Source: Curtobacterium ammoniigenes NBRC 101786 (GTDB lineage Bacteria > Actinomycetota > Actinomycetes > Actinomycetales > Microbacteriaceae). Taken from it: a DNA stretch of 64,000 nt. This document shows positions 27,893 through 37,227 of the stretch, piece by piece. Made by a program: the position numbers and the translations under genes. The stretch is from positions 1-64,000 of the forward strand of contig NZ_BCSV01000003.1 in assembly GCF_001571045.1 (NCBI RefSeq), read 5' to 3'. Below the pieces are notes generated by a model, which was not told where the DNA came from, made no database searches, and saw only the letters and a program-made list of their open reading frames with translations. How positions within the stretch are numbered: the stretch's first letter is position 1; each line of letters opens with the position of its first letter.

Positions 27893-28788
27893 CCGCCGAG
27901 ACGAACGAACTCGCGATCGGCCGTCGATCGCAGGCGATCGCGACCCCGAAAGGTCAGCCGCGTCGTCGGACGCTCGGCGAGAGCGGCGAGCGCGGGAAAT
28001 GGTGGCGGTTCGTCGCGATCCTGGTGATCACGGCAATCGTGATCGTGCCGATCGTGTCCGTGCTGTACCTGTCGGTGACGCCGTCGCTCGGTTCGAAGGC
28101 CGTCGGACTGACGTTCGAGAACTACTCGACCGTGTTCACGTCGACGTCACTCTCGTACTGGCTCGAGAACAGCCTCATGATCGCCGGCGTGACCGTCCTC
28201 GTCTCGGTGATCGTGGCTGCCCCCGCCGGCTACGTGCTGTCGCGTGGTCGCAGCAAGTGGGTATCGAGCTATGCGCTGATCCTCTTCGTGGTGCAGTCGC
28301 TCCCGGTTGTGACGGCAGTGATCCCGCTGTTCTTCCTGTTCGCGAAGCTGAACCTGGTCGACAACCTCGCCGGCGTGGCGATCATCTACATCGGCTCGAC
28401 GATGTCGGTCGCGATCTGGATGATGGCGGCGTACTTCGACTCGATCCCGATCGCCCTTGAGGAAGCGGCGTGGATCGACGGTGCGAGCGTCCTCGGCAGC
28501 TTCAGCCGCGTCGTTTTGCGGAACTCGCTGCCGGGCATCCTGTCGACGGCCATCTTCTCGTTCCTCCTCGCGTGGAACGACTACCTGGTCGCTGTCGTGT
28601 TCCTGCGGAGCGACGTGAACTACACCCTCCCCGTTGGTCTGAACACGTTCTTCCAGCAGAACCAGACCGACTGGGGCGATGTGATGTCCGTCGCGGTCGT
28701 CATGATGATGCCGCCGATCATCGTCTTCGCGGTGCTGAACAAGTTCTTCAGCGTCGGCGGCATCGGCGGTTCGCTCGCGGGCCGCTGA
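27889..28788 (+). CDS. Sugar ABC transporter permease (MalG type)
   Basis: A 299-residue permease with six hydrophobic segments and the EAA loop IALEEAAWIDGASVLGSF near residue 195. It forms the channel with the preceding permease. ATG 27889 overlaps that gene's stop. A 13-bp perfect hairpin lies 15 bases after its stop, which suggests that expression of transporter and enzyme genes is set separately after this point. Confidence 0.92.
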   Translation: MTAETNELAIGRRSQAIATPKGQPRRRTLGESGERGKWWRFVAILVITAIVIVPIVSVLYLSVTPSLGSKAVGLTFENYSTVFTSTSLSYWLENSLMIAGVTVLVSVIVAAPAGYVLSRGRSKWVSSYALILFVVQSLPVVTAVIPLFFLFAKLNLVDNLAGVAIIYIGSTMSVAIWMMAAYFDSIPIALEEAAWIDGASVLGSFSRVVLRNSLPGILSTAIFSFLLAWNDYLVAVVFLRSDVNYTLPVGLNTFFQQNQTDWGDVMSVAVVMMMPPIIVFAVLNKFFSVGGIGGSLAGR

Positions 28789-28803
28789 TCCGCGAACCAC
28801 CTG

Positions 28804-28842
28804 ACCGTGCTGCGCGTCGATGTCGTCGGCGCGCAGCACGGT
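28804..28842 (+). terminator. Intra-operon hairpin between transporter and enzyme genes
   Basis: A perfect 13-bp stem ACCGTGCTGCGCG (28804-28816, partner 28830-28842) with a 13-base loop, no T-run. It lies in the 139-base gap after the second permease. It may be a partial terminator or a barrier protecting the upstream mRNA. Confidence 0.7.
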
Positions 28843-28927
28843 TCCGGCCTGCGTGCGCAGCGCGGCCGATCCGACGCGCGCTTCGATGCGGCGCGTCGCC
28901 ACCAGCTTTGAGAAGGAGTTCTCCGTC

Positions 28928-30100
28928 GTGACTGGATCACAGCCGCTCCGGGTCGCCATGATCGGCACCGGATTCATGGGAAACGCGCACAGCCAGGCCT
29001 GGAGGGTCGCCCCGCGGTTCTTCGACCTTCCGTTGTCGCCGGTCATGCAAGTCATCGTCGGCCGCAACGGCGCGCGGACGCAGGAGGCTGCCGATCGGCT
29101 CGGATGGGCCGAGAGTGCCACGGACTGGCAGGCGGTCATCGAGCGCGACGACATCGATCTCATCGACATCTGCTCGCCCGGCGACAGCCACGCCGAGATC
29201 GCGATCGCCGCGCTCGAGGCGGGGAAACACGTCCTCTGCGAGAAGCCGCTCGCCAACACCCCTGCTGAAGCCGAGGAGATGGTCACGGCGGCGCGCCGCG
29301 CGAGCGAGCGCGGAATCCGGTCGATGGTGGGATTCACCTATCGCCGCGTACCGGCGATCACCTTCGCTCGACAGCTCGTGCACGCGGGCCGGATCGGTAC
29401 GCTGCGGCAGGCGCGTGCTGCGTACCTCCAGGACTGGCTCGTCGACGAAAATGGGCCGATGACGTGGCGACTCGACAAGAGCCGAGCCGGGTCTGGCGCC
29501 CTCGGCGACATCGGCGCCCATGCGGTGGATGCGGTGCAGTTCATCACCGGCCAGCGCGTCGACGATGTGTCCGGCCATCTTCGGACGTTCGTGACCGAGC
29601 GTCCCCTGCTCGCCGAGACCGTCGGATTGTCCGGCACCGCATCGAGCGAGCGCGGAACGGTGACGGTCGACGATGCCGCGTGGTTCACCGGCCGTCTCTC
29701 GGGCGGAGCGGTCGCGAGCTTCGAGGCCAGCCGCTACGCGCTCGGCCGGAAGAACGGGCTGACGATCGAGCTGTACGGGTCGCGTGGGGCGATCATGTTC
29801 GACCTCGAGCGGCTCAACGAGCTGCAGTTCTACGACGCCGCCGACAGCGCGACGGAACAGGGTTTCCGGCGGATCCTCGTCACGGAGCCGGAGCATCCCT
29901 ATGCGGGCGCGTGGTGGCCGACCGGGCATCCGCTCGGCTACGAGCACGGGTTCTCGCACCAGGTCGTCGATCTGGTGAAGGACATCGCCGAGGGACGCGA
30001 CCCGTCGCCGTCCTTCGACGATGGTCTGCAGGTGCAGCGCGTTCTCGATGCCGTGGAGCGGTCATCGGGCTCCGATGGCGCCTGGGCCGCGGTCGGCTGA
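28928..30100 (+). CDS. Gfo/Idh/MocA family oxidoreductase
   Basis: A 390-residue NAD(P)-dependent dehydrogenase of sugars or cyclitols. The N-terminal Rossmann fold has IGTGFMGNAH; the family signature EKPLA follows near 95, with Lys the likely catalytic base. The C-terminal alpha/beta domain has GDIGAHAVD, with the usual His. GTG at 28928 is chosen because AGAAGGAG (28911-28918) precedes it; the longer frame lacks a ribosome site. First enzyme gene after the transporter. It probably oxidises the imported sugar, perhaps at C3 as in 3-keto-glycoside pathways. Confidence 0.88.
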   Translation: MTGSQPLRVAMIGTGFMGNAHSQAWRVAPRFFDLPLSPVMQVIVGRNGARTQEAADRLGWAESATDWQAVIERDDIDLIDICSPGDSHAEIAIAALEAGKHVLCEKPLANTPAEAEEMVTAARRASERGIRSMVGFTYRRVPAITFARQLVHAGRIGTLRQARAAYLQDWLVDENGPMTWRLDKSRAGSGALGDIGAHAVDAVQFITGQRVDDVSGHLRTFVTERPLLAETVGLSGTASSERGTVTVDDAAWFTGRLSGGAVASFEASRYALGRKNGLTIELYGSRGAIMFDLERLNELQFYDAADSATEQGFRRILVTEPEHPYAGAWWPTGHPLGYEHGFSHQVVDLVKDIAEGRDPSPSFDDGLQVQRVLDAVERSSGSDGAWAAVG

Positions 30101-30202
30101 CCGACTGCTCGGGTACGCGCGGGCGTGACGTCCGCGGTACCACGGACATGTGCGGCGCGCGACAGGACGCACCGCAGAACGAGAGAAGGGAACGAGCACG
30201 AC

Positions 30203-31219
30203 ATGACACGACCGATCACGCTCTTCACCGGCCAGTGGGCCGACCTGCCCTTCGAGGAGGTGGCCCGTCTCGCTGGAGAGTGGGGGTACGACGGGCTCGA
30301 GATCGCCTGCTGGGGAGACCACCTCGACCCCAATCGGGCTGCGACCGACGATGCGTATGTCGCCGACCGTCTTGCGATCCTCCGAAAGCACAATCTCGAG
30401 GTCTTCGCCATCTCCAACCACCTCAAGGGTCAGGCGGTCTGTGACGACCCGATCGACCAGCGGCATCGCGACATGCTGCCCGACAGCGTGTGGGGCGACG
30501 GCGAGCCCGAGGGCGTGCGGCAGCGCGCGGCCGAGGAAGTGAAGAACACCGCCCGCGCGGCAGCCCGGCTCGGGGCGAAGACGGTGACCGGATTCACCGG
30601 TTCGTCGATCTGGAAGTACGTGGCGATGTTCCCCCCGGCGTCGCAGGAACTCGTCGACGCCGGGTACCGCGATTTCGCCGAGCGATGGAACCCGATCATC
30701 GACGTGTTCGACGAGGTCGGCGTCCGGTTCGCGCTCGAGCCGCATCCGAGCGAGATCGCCTACGACTACTGGACGACCAAGGCGACGCTCGATGCGATCG
30801 AGCACCGCGAGGGCTTCGGGCTCAACTGGGACCCGAGTCACATGGTGTGGCAGGACCTCGACGCGGTCGGCTTCCTCTGGGATTTCCAGGACCGCATCTA
30901 CCACGTGCACTGCAAGGACACGAAGCGCCGCCTCAACGGTCGGAACGGGAGGCTGTCCTCCCACCTCGCATGGGCCGACCCGCGACGTGGCTGGGACTTC
31001 ATCAACACCGGCCACGGCGACGTGCCGTGGGAGGACGCGTTCCGCATGCTCAACGCCATCGGCTACGAGGGCCCGCTCTCGGTCGAGTGGGAGGACGCCG
31101 GGATGGACCGGCTCCTCGGAGCACCCGAAGCGCTCGCGTTCGTTCGCGAGCACGCCATCACACCATCCACCGCTGCGTTCGACGCAGCCTTCAGCACGAA
31201 AGCACAACCGAATGCCTGA
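30203..31219 (+). CDS. Sugar phosphate isomerase/epimerase-like TIM-barrel protein
   Basis: A 338-residue xylose-isomerase-like TIM barrel (AP endonuclease 2 family). Metal-ligand candidates are Glu in ALEPHP, Asp and His in NWDPSHMVW, His in YHVHCKD and Glu in LSVEWED near the end. Such proteins isomerise sugars or, in newer work, cleave or hydrolyse 3-keto-glycosides. ATG 30203 follows an AGAAGGGAA-like site. The stop overlaps the ThuA start by eight bases. The exact reaction is not decided by sequence. Confidence 0.85.
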   Translation: MTRPITLFTGQWADLPFEEVARLAGEWGYDGLEIACWGDHLDPNRAATDDAYVADRLAILRKHNLEVFAISNHLKGQAVCDDPIDQRHRDMLPDSVWGDGEPEGVRQRAAEEVKNTARAAARLGAKTVTGFTGSSIWKYVAMFPPASQELVDAGYRDFAERWNPIIDVFDEVGVRFALEPHPSEIAYDYWTTKATLDAIEHREGFGLNWDPSHMVWQDLDAVGFLWDFQDRIYHVHCKDTKRRLNGRNGRLSSHLAWADPRRGWDFINTGHGDVPWEDAFRMLNAIGYEGPLSVEWEDAGMDRLLGAPEALAFVREHAITPSTAAFDAAFSTKAQPNA

Positions 31220-31916
31220 GCGCCACGCGCTGATCGTCCGCGGCGGCTGGGACGGCCACGAGCCGGTCCAGACCACCGAATTCTTCATCCCGTTCCTCCG
31301 CGAACACGGATTCACCGTGCGCGTCGAGGAGAGCCCCGCGATCTACGCCGACGAGGCGTACATGGACACCGTCGACCTCGTCGTGCAGGTCAACACCATG
31401 AACACGATCGAGCCGGAGCAGCTCGCCGGGCTCGTGCGTGCCGTCCGGAACGGAACGGGTATGGCGGGGTGGCACGGCGGCATCGCCGACTCGTATCGCA
31501 ACAGCGCCGACTACCTGCACATGATCGGCGGGCAGTTCGCCCACCACGCCGGCATCGAACCGTCCCTCCGCAAGGGGGAGCAGTCGGACAACTACATCCC
31601 GTACACGGTGCACATCACCGAGCTCGGCAAGCAGCACCCGATCACGCAGGGCATCGAGGACTTCGACCTCGTCACCGAGCAGTACTGGGTTCTCTCGGAT
31701 GAATACAACGATGTACTGGCGACGACAACGCAGGACGTGCGCCCCTGGGACCCCTGGAACCGACCGGTGACCGCGCCAGCGATCTGGACGCGCCAGTGGG
31801 GAGCTGGTCGGATCTTCGTCTCGGCGCCCGGGCACAAGCTCGAGATCGTGCAGGATCCGAACGTCCGAACCATCATCGAACGCGGCATCCTCTGGGCCGC
31901 ACGGGGAGAGTCATGA
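31212..31916 (+). CDS. ThuA-like protein (trehalose utilisation family)
   Basis: A 234-residue protein of the ThuA family, a class I glutamine amidotransferase-like fold without the cysteine nucleophile. Recognisable parts are the strand [24 protein letters not shown], the conserved histidine set in GGQFAHHAG, and [15 protein letters not shown]. In Sinorhizobium, ThuA and the dehydrogenase ThuB convert trehalose and related disaccharides through 3-keto forms. Here it sits between two Gfo/Idh/MocA genes, which fits that type of pathway. It is coupled to its neighbours on both sides by overlapping codons. Confidence 0.87.
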   Translation: MPERHALIVRGGWDGHEPVQTTEFFIPFLREHGFTVRVEESPAIYADEAYMDTVDLVVQVNTMNTIEPEQLAGLVRAVRNGTGMAGWHGGIADSYRNSADYLHMIGGQFAHHAGIEPSLRKGEQSDNYIPYTVHITELGKQHPITQGIEDFDLVTEQYWVLSDEYNDVLATTTQDVRPWDPWNRPVTAPAIWTRQWGAGRIFVSAPGHKLEIVQDPNVRTIIERGILWAARGES

Positions 31917-33022
31917 GCAGCGCACCACTCCGGGTCGGCATGGTCGGCGTCGGAACGATCAGTGCCCAGTACTTCGCGTCGTTCGAGAAGCTCCCGAACC
32001 TGCAGCTCGTCGCCGTCGCGGACATCAACGAGGAGCGCGCGCGTGAGGTCGCGGCCGAGCACGGTGTCGACGCACGGTCGGTCGACGACCTGTTCGCATC
32101 CGACGACATCGACGCCGTGCTCAACCTGACGATCCCTGCCACACACGTCGACGTCGGGCTGCGCGCCATCGAGCACGGCAAGCACGTGTTCGCGGAGAAG
32201 CCGCTCGGGCTCAGCGTCACCGAGGCGAGACCGCTCGTCGAGGCCGCAGACGCGGCCGGCGTCCTGCTCGGAAGCGCACCCGACACGGTGCTCGGCACGG
32301 GCATTCAGACGGCGCGCGCCGTGATCGACGACGGCGTCATCGGAGACGTGCTCGGGGCCTCCGTGCACTGGTCCGCCCCTGGGCATGAACGGTGGCATCC
32401 GAACCCGGCCTTCTATTACCAGCCGGGCGGTGGGCCGCTGCTCGACATGGGCCCCTACTACATCACGAGCCTCGTCACGCTGTTCGGACCGATCATTCGC
32501 GTCTCCGGGCTCGCGACCCGGTCCGACCGCCCACGCACCGTGGCGACCGGCCCGCAGGCCGGCACACCGATCCCCGTCGCGATCGACACGCACGTCACGG
32601 CGCTCCTCGAACACGAGTCGGGGGTCTCCTCGCAGATCACGGTGAGCTTCGAGGTCTGGGCAACGCGGTCGCCGCTGTTCGAGGTCTACGGCACCAAGGG
32701 CACGCTCGCGGTTCCGGACCCGAATCGGTTCAACGACCCGGTCGAGGTGTACACGGCCGACACCGCTGAGTGGCGCGCGGTGCCGGAGACCGCCGGCTAC
32801 CGTGATTCCGGCCGTGGGTATGGGCTGGCGGAACTGGCGGAGGCGCTGCACAACAATCGCCAGCCACGCGCCTCCGGAGCCCTTGCGCTGCACGTGCTCG
32901 ACGTCATGGAGTCGATCGCGCGAGCCGCGGACGAGCGCTCGGTCGTGACGCTTCACACGACCGTCGAGCGTCCGGAGACGGTCCCGCTCTCCGACCGCCC
33001 GGAAGCGTCCGAGAACTCCTAG
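31913..33022 (+). CDS. Gfo/Idh/MocA family oxidoreductase (second copy in operon)
   Basis: A 369-residue NAD(P)-dependent dehydrogenase: Rossmann motif VGVGTISAQY, catalytic-type Lys in EKPLGLS, and a C-terminal domain with GPLLDMGPYYI in place of the usual GxxxDxxxH, where Tyr stands at the histidine position. It is only distantly similar to the first oxidoreductase of the operon, so the two probably act on different intermediates. ATG 31913 overlaps the ThuA stop (ATGA). The LacI-type gene follows after ten bases. Confidence 0.87.
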   Translation: MSSAPLRVGMVGVGTISAQYFASFEKLPNLQLVAVADINEERAREVAAEHGVDARSVDDLFASDDIDAVLNLTIPATHVDVGLRAIEHGKHVFAEKPLGLSVTEARPLVEAADAAGVLLGSAPDTVLGTGIQTARAVIDDGVIGDVLGASVHWSAPGHERWHPNPAFYYQPGGGPLLDMGPYYITSLVTLFGPIIRVSGLATRSDRPRTVATGPQAGTPIPVAIDTHVTALLEHESGVSSQITVSFEVWATRSPLFEVYGTKGTLAVPDPNRFNDPVEVYTADTAEWRAVPETAGYRDSGRGYGLAELAEALHNNRQPRASGALALHVLDVMESIARAADERSVVTLHTTVERPETVPLSDRPEASENS

Positions 33023-33032
33023 GATTCCCACC

Positions 33033-34127
33033 ATGACGATCCAGACGAGCGCGAGCGAGCGGACCACGCTCGCGCTCGTCGCGTCCGAGGCGCAGGTCTC
33101 GCTCTCCACCGTCTCGAAGGTGCTCAACGGCCGCACCGGCGTCTCCGCGCCGACGCGCGCCCGCATCGAGACGCTGCTGCACGAGCACGGCTACAACCGG
33201 CGCGGAAGTACGCGATCGAGCAGCCTCGTCGAGGTCGTGTTCGCCGAGCTCGGAACCTCGGACGATGTGGAGTTGAACTCCCAATGGTCGACAGAGATCA
33301 TTCGCGGCGTCGAACGCGTCGCGCGGGAGGCCGGTCTGTCGGTCGTCGTCACGGAAAGCGGGGATCGCCGTTCCCCCGTCAGCGGCTGGCTGGACCGCGT
33401 GCTCGAGCACGACCCCGTCGGCGTGATCTTCGTCGTGCGGAGCCCGTCGGCCGAACTGCGGAAGCGGCTCCGGATCCGGAAGGTGCCGTTCGTCGTCATC
33501 GACCCGGCCGGCGAGCCCGACCCGGAGGTGCCATCGATCGGCGCGGCGAACTGGGCCGGGGGGGTGCAGGCCGCGCGGCACCTCCTCGACCTCGGCCACC
33601 GGCGCGTCGGCGTCATCACCGGGCCGCAGGACATGATCATGTCGCGCGCGCGGCTCTCGGGCTTCCGGTCGGCGATCGATAACTCCGGGATCGGCCTGCC
33701 CCCGAACTACATCCGCTACGGCTCCTTCGACGTGGCGAGCGGAATCGCACAAGGCCTCGATCTGCTCAACATGCCCGAGCCTCCGACGGCGATCTTCGCG
33801 GAGAGCGATCTGCAGGCCCTCGGCGTGTATGAAGCGGCGCGTACGCTCGGCCTGCGGATCCCGGCGGATCTCTCGGTCGTCGGCTTCGACGGCCTCCCAC
33901 TCGGTCGATGGGTCGCCCCGCCGCTGACGACGATCCGCCAACCGATCGTCGACATGGCGGCGCAGGCCGCTCGTCTCGTCATCGCACTTCGGGAAAGCCC
34001 AGATCAGGACCACATGCGCGTCGACCTCGAGACGCGACTGGTCGTTCGGGGAAGCACGATGCCGCTGCATCGGACGGACGCGGCGCCTCGCACGGACACC
34101 GCGCTTCCGCTGTCCACGTCCGTCTGA
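33033..34127 (+). CDS. LacI family transcriptional regulator
   Basis: A 364-residue repressor-type protein. The helix-turn-helix covers about residues 13-36 (VASEAQVSLSTVSKVLNG), followed by the hinge and a periplasmic-binding-protein-like effector domain. As last gene of the operon it most likely controls the operon in response to the imported sugar or a keto derivative. ATG 33033 is ten bases after the oxidoreductase stop. The N-terminal extension before the HTH is about ten residues. Confidence 0.9.
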   Translation: MTIQTSASERTTLALVASEAQVSLSTVSKVLNGRTGVSAPTRARIETLLHEHGYNRRGSTRSSSLVEVVFAELGTSDDVELNSQWSTEIIRGVERVAREAGLSVVVTESGDRRSPVSGWLDRVLEHDPVGVIFVVRSPSAELRKRLRIRKVPFVVIDPAGEPDPEVPSIGAANWAGGVQAARHLLDLGHRRVGVITGPQDMIMSRARLSGFRSAIDNSGIGLPPNYIRYGSFDVASGIAQGLDLLNMPEPPTAIFAESDLQALGVYEAARTLGLRIPADLSVVGFDGLPLGRWVAPPLTTIRQPIVDMAAQAARLVIALRESPDQDHMRVDLETRLVVRGSTMPLHRTDAAPRTDTALPLSTSV

Positions 34128-34209
34128 GCAGCCGAACCAGACACGCTCGCGCACGATTGTTGCGCGGCCGCCCGCTCTGAAACACGACGTTTACACGGGC
34201 CGGGACCGT

Positions 34210-34225
34210 GTTACACGAGCGAAAC
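34210..34225 (+). promoter_or_regulatory. GlnR-like box upstream of amtB
   Basis: GTTAC, six bases, GAAAC matches the gTnAC-n6-GaAAC half of the actinobacterial GlnR consensus. A second degenerate pair, GAAAC-n6-TTTAC, lies at 34179-34194. Both are in the 208-base region before the ammonium transporter. Presence of GlnR in this organism is not shown here. Confidence 0.5.
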
Positions 34226-34335
34226 ACATGAGGCTTCGCTGTGAAACGTCTGCTCGCCACACTTGCAGCACCCGACGCGGACGCCCACGAAGCAACTCTG
34301 GGCACCCGTCCGCTGGATTTTCGAGAGGTGGACAG

Positions 34336-35607
34336 ATGCTGAACCAGGGCAACACGGCATTCGTGTTGATCATGGCCGCACTGGTGTTGTTCATGACACC
34401 CGGCCTGGCGTTCTTCTACGGCGGACTCGTGAAAGCGAAGTCCGTCATCAGCATGATGATGATGTCGTTCGGCGCGATCGGACTCGTCAGCGTCCTGTGG
34501 GTGCTGTACGGCTACGCGATCTCATTCGCCGTTCCCGGACCGGGTTCGCACATCGTCGGCATTCAGGGCGTGTTCGAGATCGACACGAATCTGCTCGGCC
34601 TCGGCCAAGCGTTCGAGCAGTCGCAGGCCTCGACGATTCATGCCGCATACCCGACGCTCGCGTTCGTCGGTTTCCAGGCGACCTTCGCGATCATCACCGT
34701 CGCGCTGATCTCCGGAGCGATCGCCGACCGCGCGCGCTTCGGGACGTGGATGGTGTTCTCCGGCATCTGGGCCACTGTCTGCTACTTCCCGGTCGCCGAC
34801 TGGGTGTTCAACCTCGGCCACGGCTGGATCAACAACCTCGGCGTGATCGACTTCGCCGGTGGAACCGCAGTCCACATCGACGCTGGTGCGGCGGGCCTCG
34901 CGCTCGCGCTCGTCCTCGGCAAGCGCGTCGGATTCGCCAAGGGCGCGCACAAGCCGCACAACCCGCCCTTCGTGCTCCTCGGCGCGGGCATCCTGTGGTT
35001 CGGATGGTTCGGCTTCAACGCCGGGTCGGAGGGCGCCGCTGACGGAATCGCCTCGCTCGCCTGGATCAACACGCTCGCCGCTCCCGCAGCAGCCGTGCTC
35101 GGCTGGCTCCTCGTCGAGAAGCTGAAGGACGGCAAGGCGACCTCGATCGGTGCGGCGTCCGGTGCCGTCACCGGGCTCGTCGCGATCACCCCCGCGTGTG
35201 CCGCGCTGACGCCCGGCTGGGGCGTCGTGCTGGGCTTCGTGTCCGCCGTGATCTGCTGCTTCGCCATCGACTGGAAGTACCGCCTCGGCTTCGACGACTC
35301 GCTCGACGTGGTGGGTGTCCACCTCGTCGGCGGGATCGTCGGGACGCTCTGGCTCGGCTTCTTCGCCAACAAGACGGGTCTCATCTACAGCGGCTCGTTC
35401 GCGCAGCTCGGCAAGCAGGCCCTCGCAGCAGCGGTCGTGCTCGTGTACTCCTTCGTCCTCGCATTCATCATCGGCTGGATTCTGCAGAAGACGATGGGCT
35501 TCCGCATCACGTCCGAGGAAGAGGTCGCCGGCATCGACGCTGTCGTGCACGGCGAGGAGGGCTACGTGCTCTACGACCAGGAGGACCGCACGCCGATCGG
35601 CGTCTGA
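34336..35607 (+). CDS. amtB: Ammonium transporter (Amt family)
   Basis: A 423-residue Amt/MEP/Rh channel with about eleven hydrophobic segments, starting with the extracellular-side N-terminus. The pore twin histidines are His180 (GGTAVHIDAGAAG) and His329 (VGVHLVGGIVGTLW). The C-terminal cytoplasmic tail (about 40 residues) contains the conserved segment TSEEEVAGID used in gating and PII control. ATG 34336 follows GAGAGGTGGACAG. Unlike many actinobacteria, no glnB/glnK or glnD follows; a strong terminator does. Confidence 0.94.
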   Translation: MLNQGNTAFVLIMAALVLFMTPGLAFFYGGLVKAKSVISMMMMSFGAIGLVSVLWVLYGYAISFAVPGPGSHIVGIQGVFEIDTNLLGLGQAFEQSQASTIHAAYPTLAFVGFQATFAIITVALISGAIADRARFGTWMVFSGIWATVCYFPVADWVFNLGHGWINNLGVIDFAGGTAVHIDAGAAGLALALVLGKRVGFAKGAHKPHNPPFVLLGAGILWFGWFGFNAGSEGAADGIASLAWINTLAAPAAAVLGWLLVEKLKDGKATSIGAASGAVTGLVAITPACAALTPGWGVVLGFVSAVICCFAIDWKYRLGFDDSLDVVGVHLVGGIVGTLWLGFFANKTGLIYSGSFAQLGKQALAAAVVLVYSFVLAFIIGWILQKTMGFRITSEEEVAGIDAVVHGEEGYVLYDQEDRTPIGV

Positions 35608-35624
35608 CCTCACGGGCTCAACGG

Positions 35625-35655
35625 ACCCCCGGTCACACCTCGTGTGGCCGGGGGT
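35625..35655 (+). terminator. amtB terminator
   Basis: A 14-bp stem with one G-T wobble (35625-35638 with 35642-35655) and a 3-base loop, 17 bases after the amtB stop codon. Confidence 0.8.
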
Positions 35656-35771
35656 TCTGCCGTTCCCGGCGCCGTCCCGAGCGGTTGGGAGGGGTATTGC
35701 GGCTGGGAGGGCCCATTCAGCCTCCCGGCGTAGGTATGGCGTTCTGCTGACAACGATGGTGAGGAGGCGCC

Positions 35772-36161
35772 ATGCCCGCACGAGACGAACTCCCGAGCAC
35801 CCTGCAGCGGTCCGAGAAGCATGCACAAGACCTCTGGGCCGCGACCCTTGACGCTGCGAACGCAGAGTACGGGAGCGGCGAGCGCGCGCGACGCACGGCG
35901 TTCGCGGCCCTCAAGCATGAATACGAGAAGGTCGGCGACCACTGGGAGCGCAAAGCGGAGAACGGGCCCTCAGATTCCGGCGCTGCCGGGTCGCGGGGGA
36001 GCGGAGCGACCCAGGAGGGTGTGGACGCGAACGCGTCGAAAGCGCACCTCCTCGACGTGGCCAAGCGACTCGATATCGCTGGCCGGACGACGATGAACAA
36101 AGGCGAGCTGGTCGACGCGATCAAGAAGGCGAACCGCCGCGCCACCGCGAAGGCGCGCTGA
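35772..36161 (+). CDS. ChaB family protein with C-terminal Rho-N/SAP-like domain
   Basis: A 129-residue two-part protein. Residues 1-62 match the ChaB domain (ELPSTLQRSEKHAQDLW, FAALKHEYEKVGDHWERK). A Gly/Ser-rich linker follows, then residues 90-129 form a Rho N-terminal or SAP-like helix pair (HLLDVAKRLDIAGRTTMNKGELVDAI) ending in a basic tail, suggesting DNA or RNA binding. ChaB was first described beside the E. coli cation antiporter ChaA, but its function is unclear. It stands alone, with GGAGG just before ATG. Confidence 0.85.
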   Translation: MPARDELPSTLQRSEKHAQDLWAATLDAANAEYGSGERARRTAFAALKHEYEKVGDHWERKAENGPSDSGAAGSRGSGATQEGVDANASKAHLLDVAKRLDIAGRTTMNKGELVDAIKKANRRATAKAR

Positions 36162-36245
36162 CGGCCGAGCCGGTCCGCGTCGCGCACGTGCCGGGAACGG
36201 TGCTGACCGCCGAACCGTCGCTCGGACCGCGGGTGTGCCGGTAAC

Positions 36246-37217
36246 GTGCTGTCGGTGAACGGTACGGGATCAGCTGGCAGTCGCATCGTCGGGTTCGGGC
36301 ACTACCAGCCCGACCGGGTCATGACGAACGAGGACCTGTCCCAGATCGTCGACACATCGGACGAGTGGATCGTCACCCGGACGGGCATCCGCGAGCGGCA
36401 CATCGGCGGCGACGATGACACGGTGACGAACATGGCTGTCGCCGCCGGGCGTGCTGCCCTCGACGACGCCGGTATCGACCCTGGTGCCGTTGATCAGGTG
36501 ATCGTCGCGTCGACGAGCCTGTCCGACCGGGCACCCTACACAGCCGGACGTGTCGCGGTCGCACTGGGCATGTCCACGCCAGCGCCCCTCGACATCAACA
36601 CCGCCTGCAGTGGCTTCGAATCCGCGATGGCGATTGCCGACATGTCGATCCGGACCGGCGCCGCGACCACGTCGCTCGTCATCGCATCCGAGCGGATCTC
36701 CGGTCTCGTCGACTGGACGGATCGGAGCACGTGCGTCCTCATCGGCGATGGCGCCGGTGCCGCCGTCGTCACGGCATCCAAACGTCCCGAGATCAGCCCG
36801 GTGTCGTGGGGGAGCGTGCCCCATCTCGTCAACGCAGTCCTCGTGGACGGGGAACCGCAGCGATTCTCGCAAGAGGGTCGCTCGATCTATCGGTGGGCGA
36901 TCACGGAAGCGGAAGCGCATGCTCGCGCGGTCGTCGAGCGGGCCGGACTCACCATGGACGACATTGAGGTTCTTGCGTTCCACCAGGCGAACCTGCGGAT
37001 CATCGAGCCGCTTGCGAAGGCGCTCGGGGGCGCGGACAAGGTCGTCCTCCGCGACGTGGAGTGGTCCGGCAACACCTCAGCGGCCAGCGTGCCCCTCGCT
37101 CTGTCGAAGGCGTGGGCCGCCGGTGAACTGCCCGAAGGGGCGCCCGCGCTCCTGTTCGGATTCGGCGGCGGCTTCACGCACGCCGGCCAGGTGGTGCACA
37201 TCCCCGTCCGACGCTGA
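36246..37217 (+). CDS. 3-oxoacyl-ACP synthase III family protein (FabH-like)
   Basis: A 323-residue thiolase-fold condensing enzyme. The triad is complete: Cys121 (NTACSGF), His246 (AFHQANLR) and Asn276 (WSGNTSAAS). FabH starts fatty acid synthesis by condensing an acyl-CoA with malonyl-ACP. No other fab genes are adjacent, so this may be a stand-alone or specialised copy. The start is uncertain: GTG 36246 gives MLSVNG, GTG 36255 is an alternative, and neither has a clear ribosome site. The convergent next gene ends ten bases downstream. Confidence 0.87.
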   Translation: MLSVNGTGSAGSRIVGFGHYQPDRVMTNEDLSQIVDTSDEWIVTRTGIRERHIGGDDDTVTNMAVAAGRAALDDAGIDPGAVDQVIVASTSLSDRAPYTAGRVAVALGMSTPAPLDINTACSGFESAMAIADMSIRTGAATTSLVIASERISGLVDWTDRSTCVLIGDGAGAAVVTASKRPEISPVSWGSVPHLVNAVLVDGEPQRFSQEGRSIYRWAITEAEAHARAVVERAGLTMDDIEVLAFHQANLRIIEPLAKALGGADKVVLRDVEWSGNTSAASVPLALSKAWAAGELPEGAPALLFGFGGGFTHAGQVVHIPVRR

Positions 37218-37227
37218 TCGCGCTGGC

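Noticed and set aside
26930-28788. Missing ATPase as sign of a broken ABC operon
   Set aside because: Carbohydrate uptake ABC operons of actinobacteria often lack an ATPase gene and use a shared MsiK-type protein, so this is normal.
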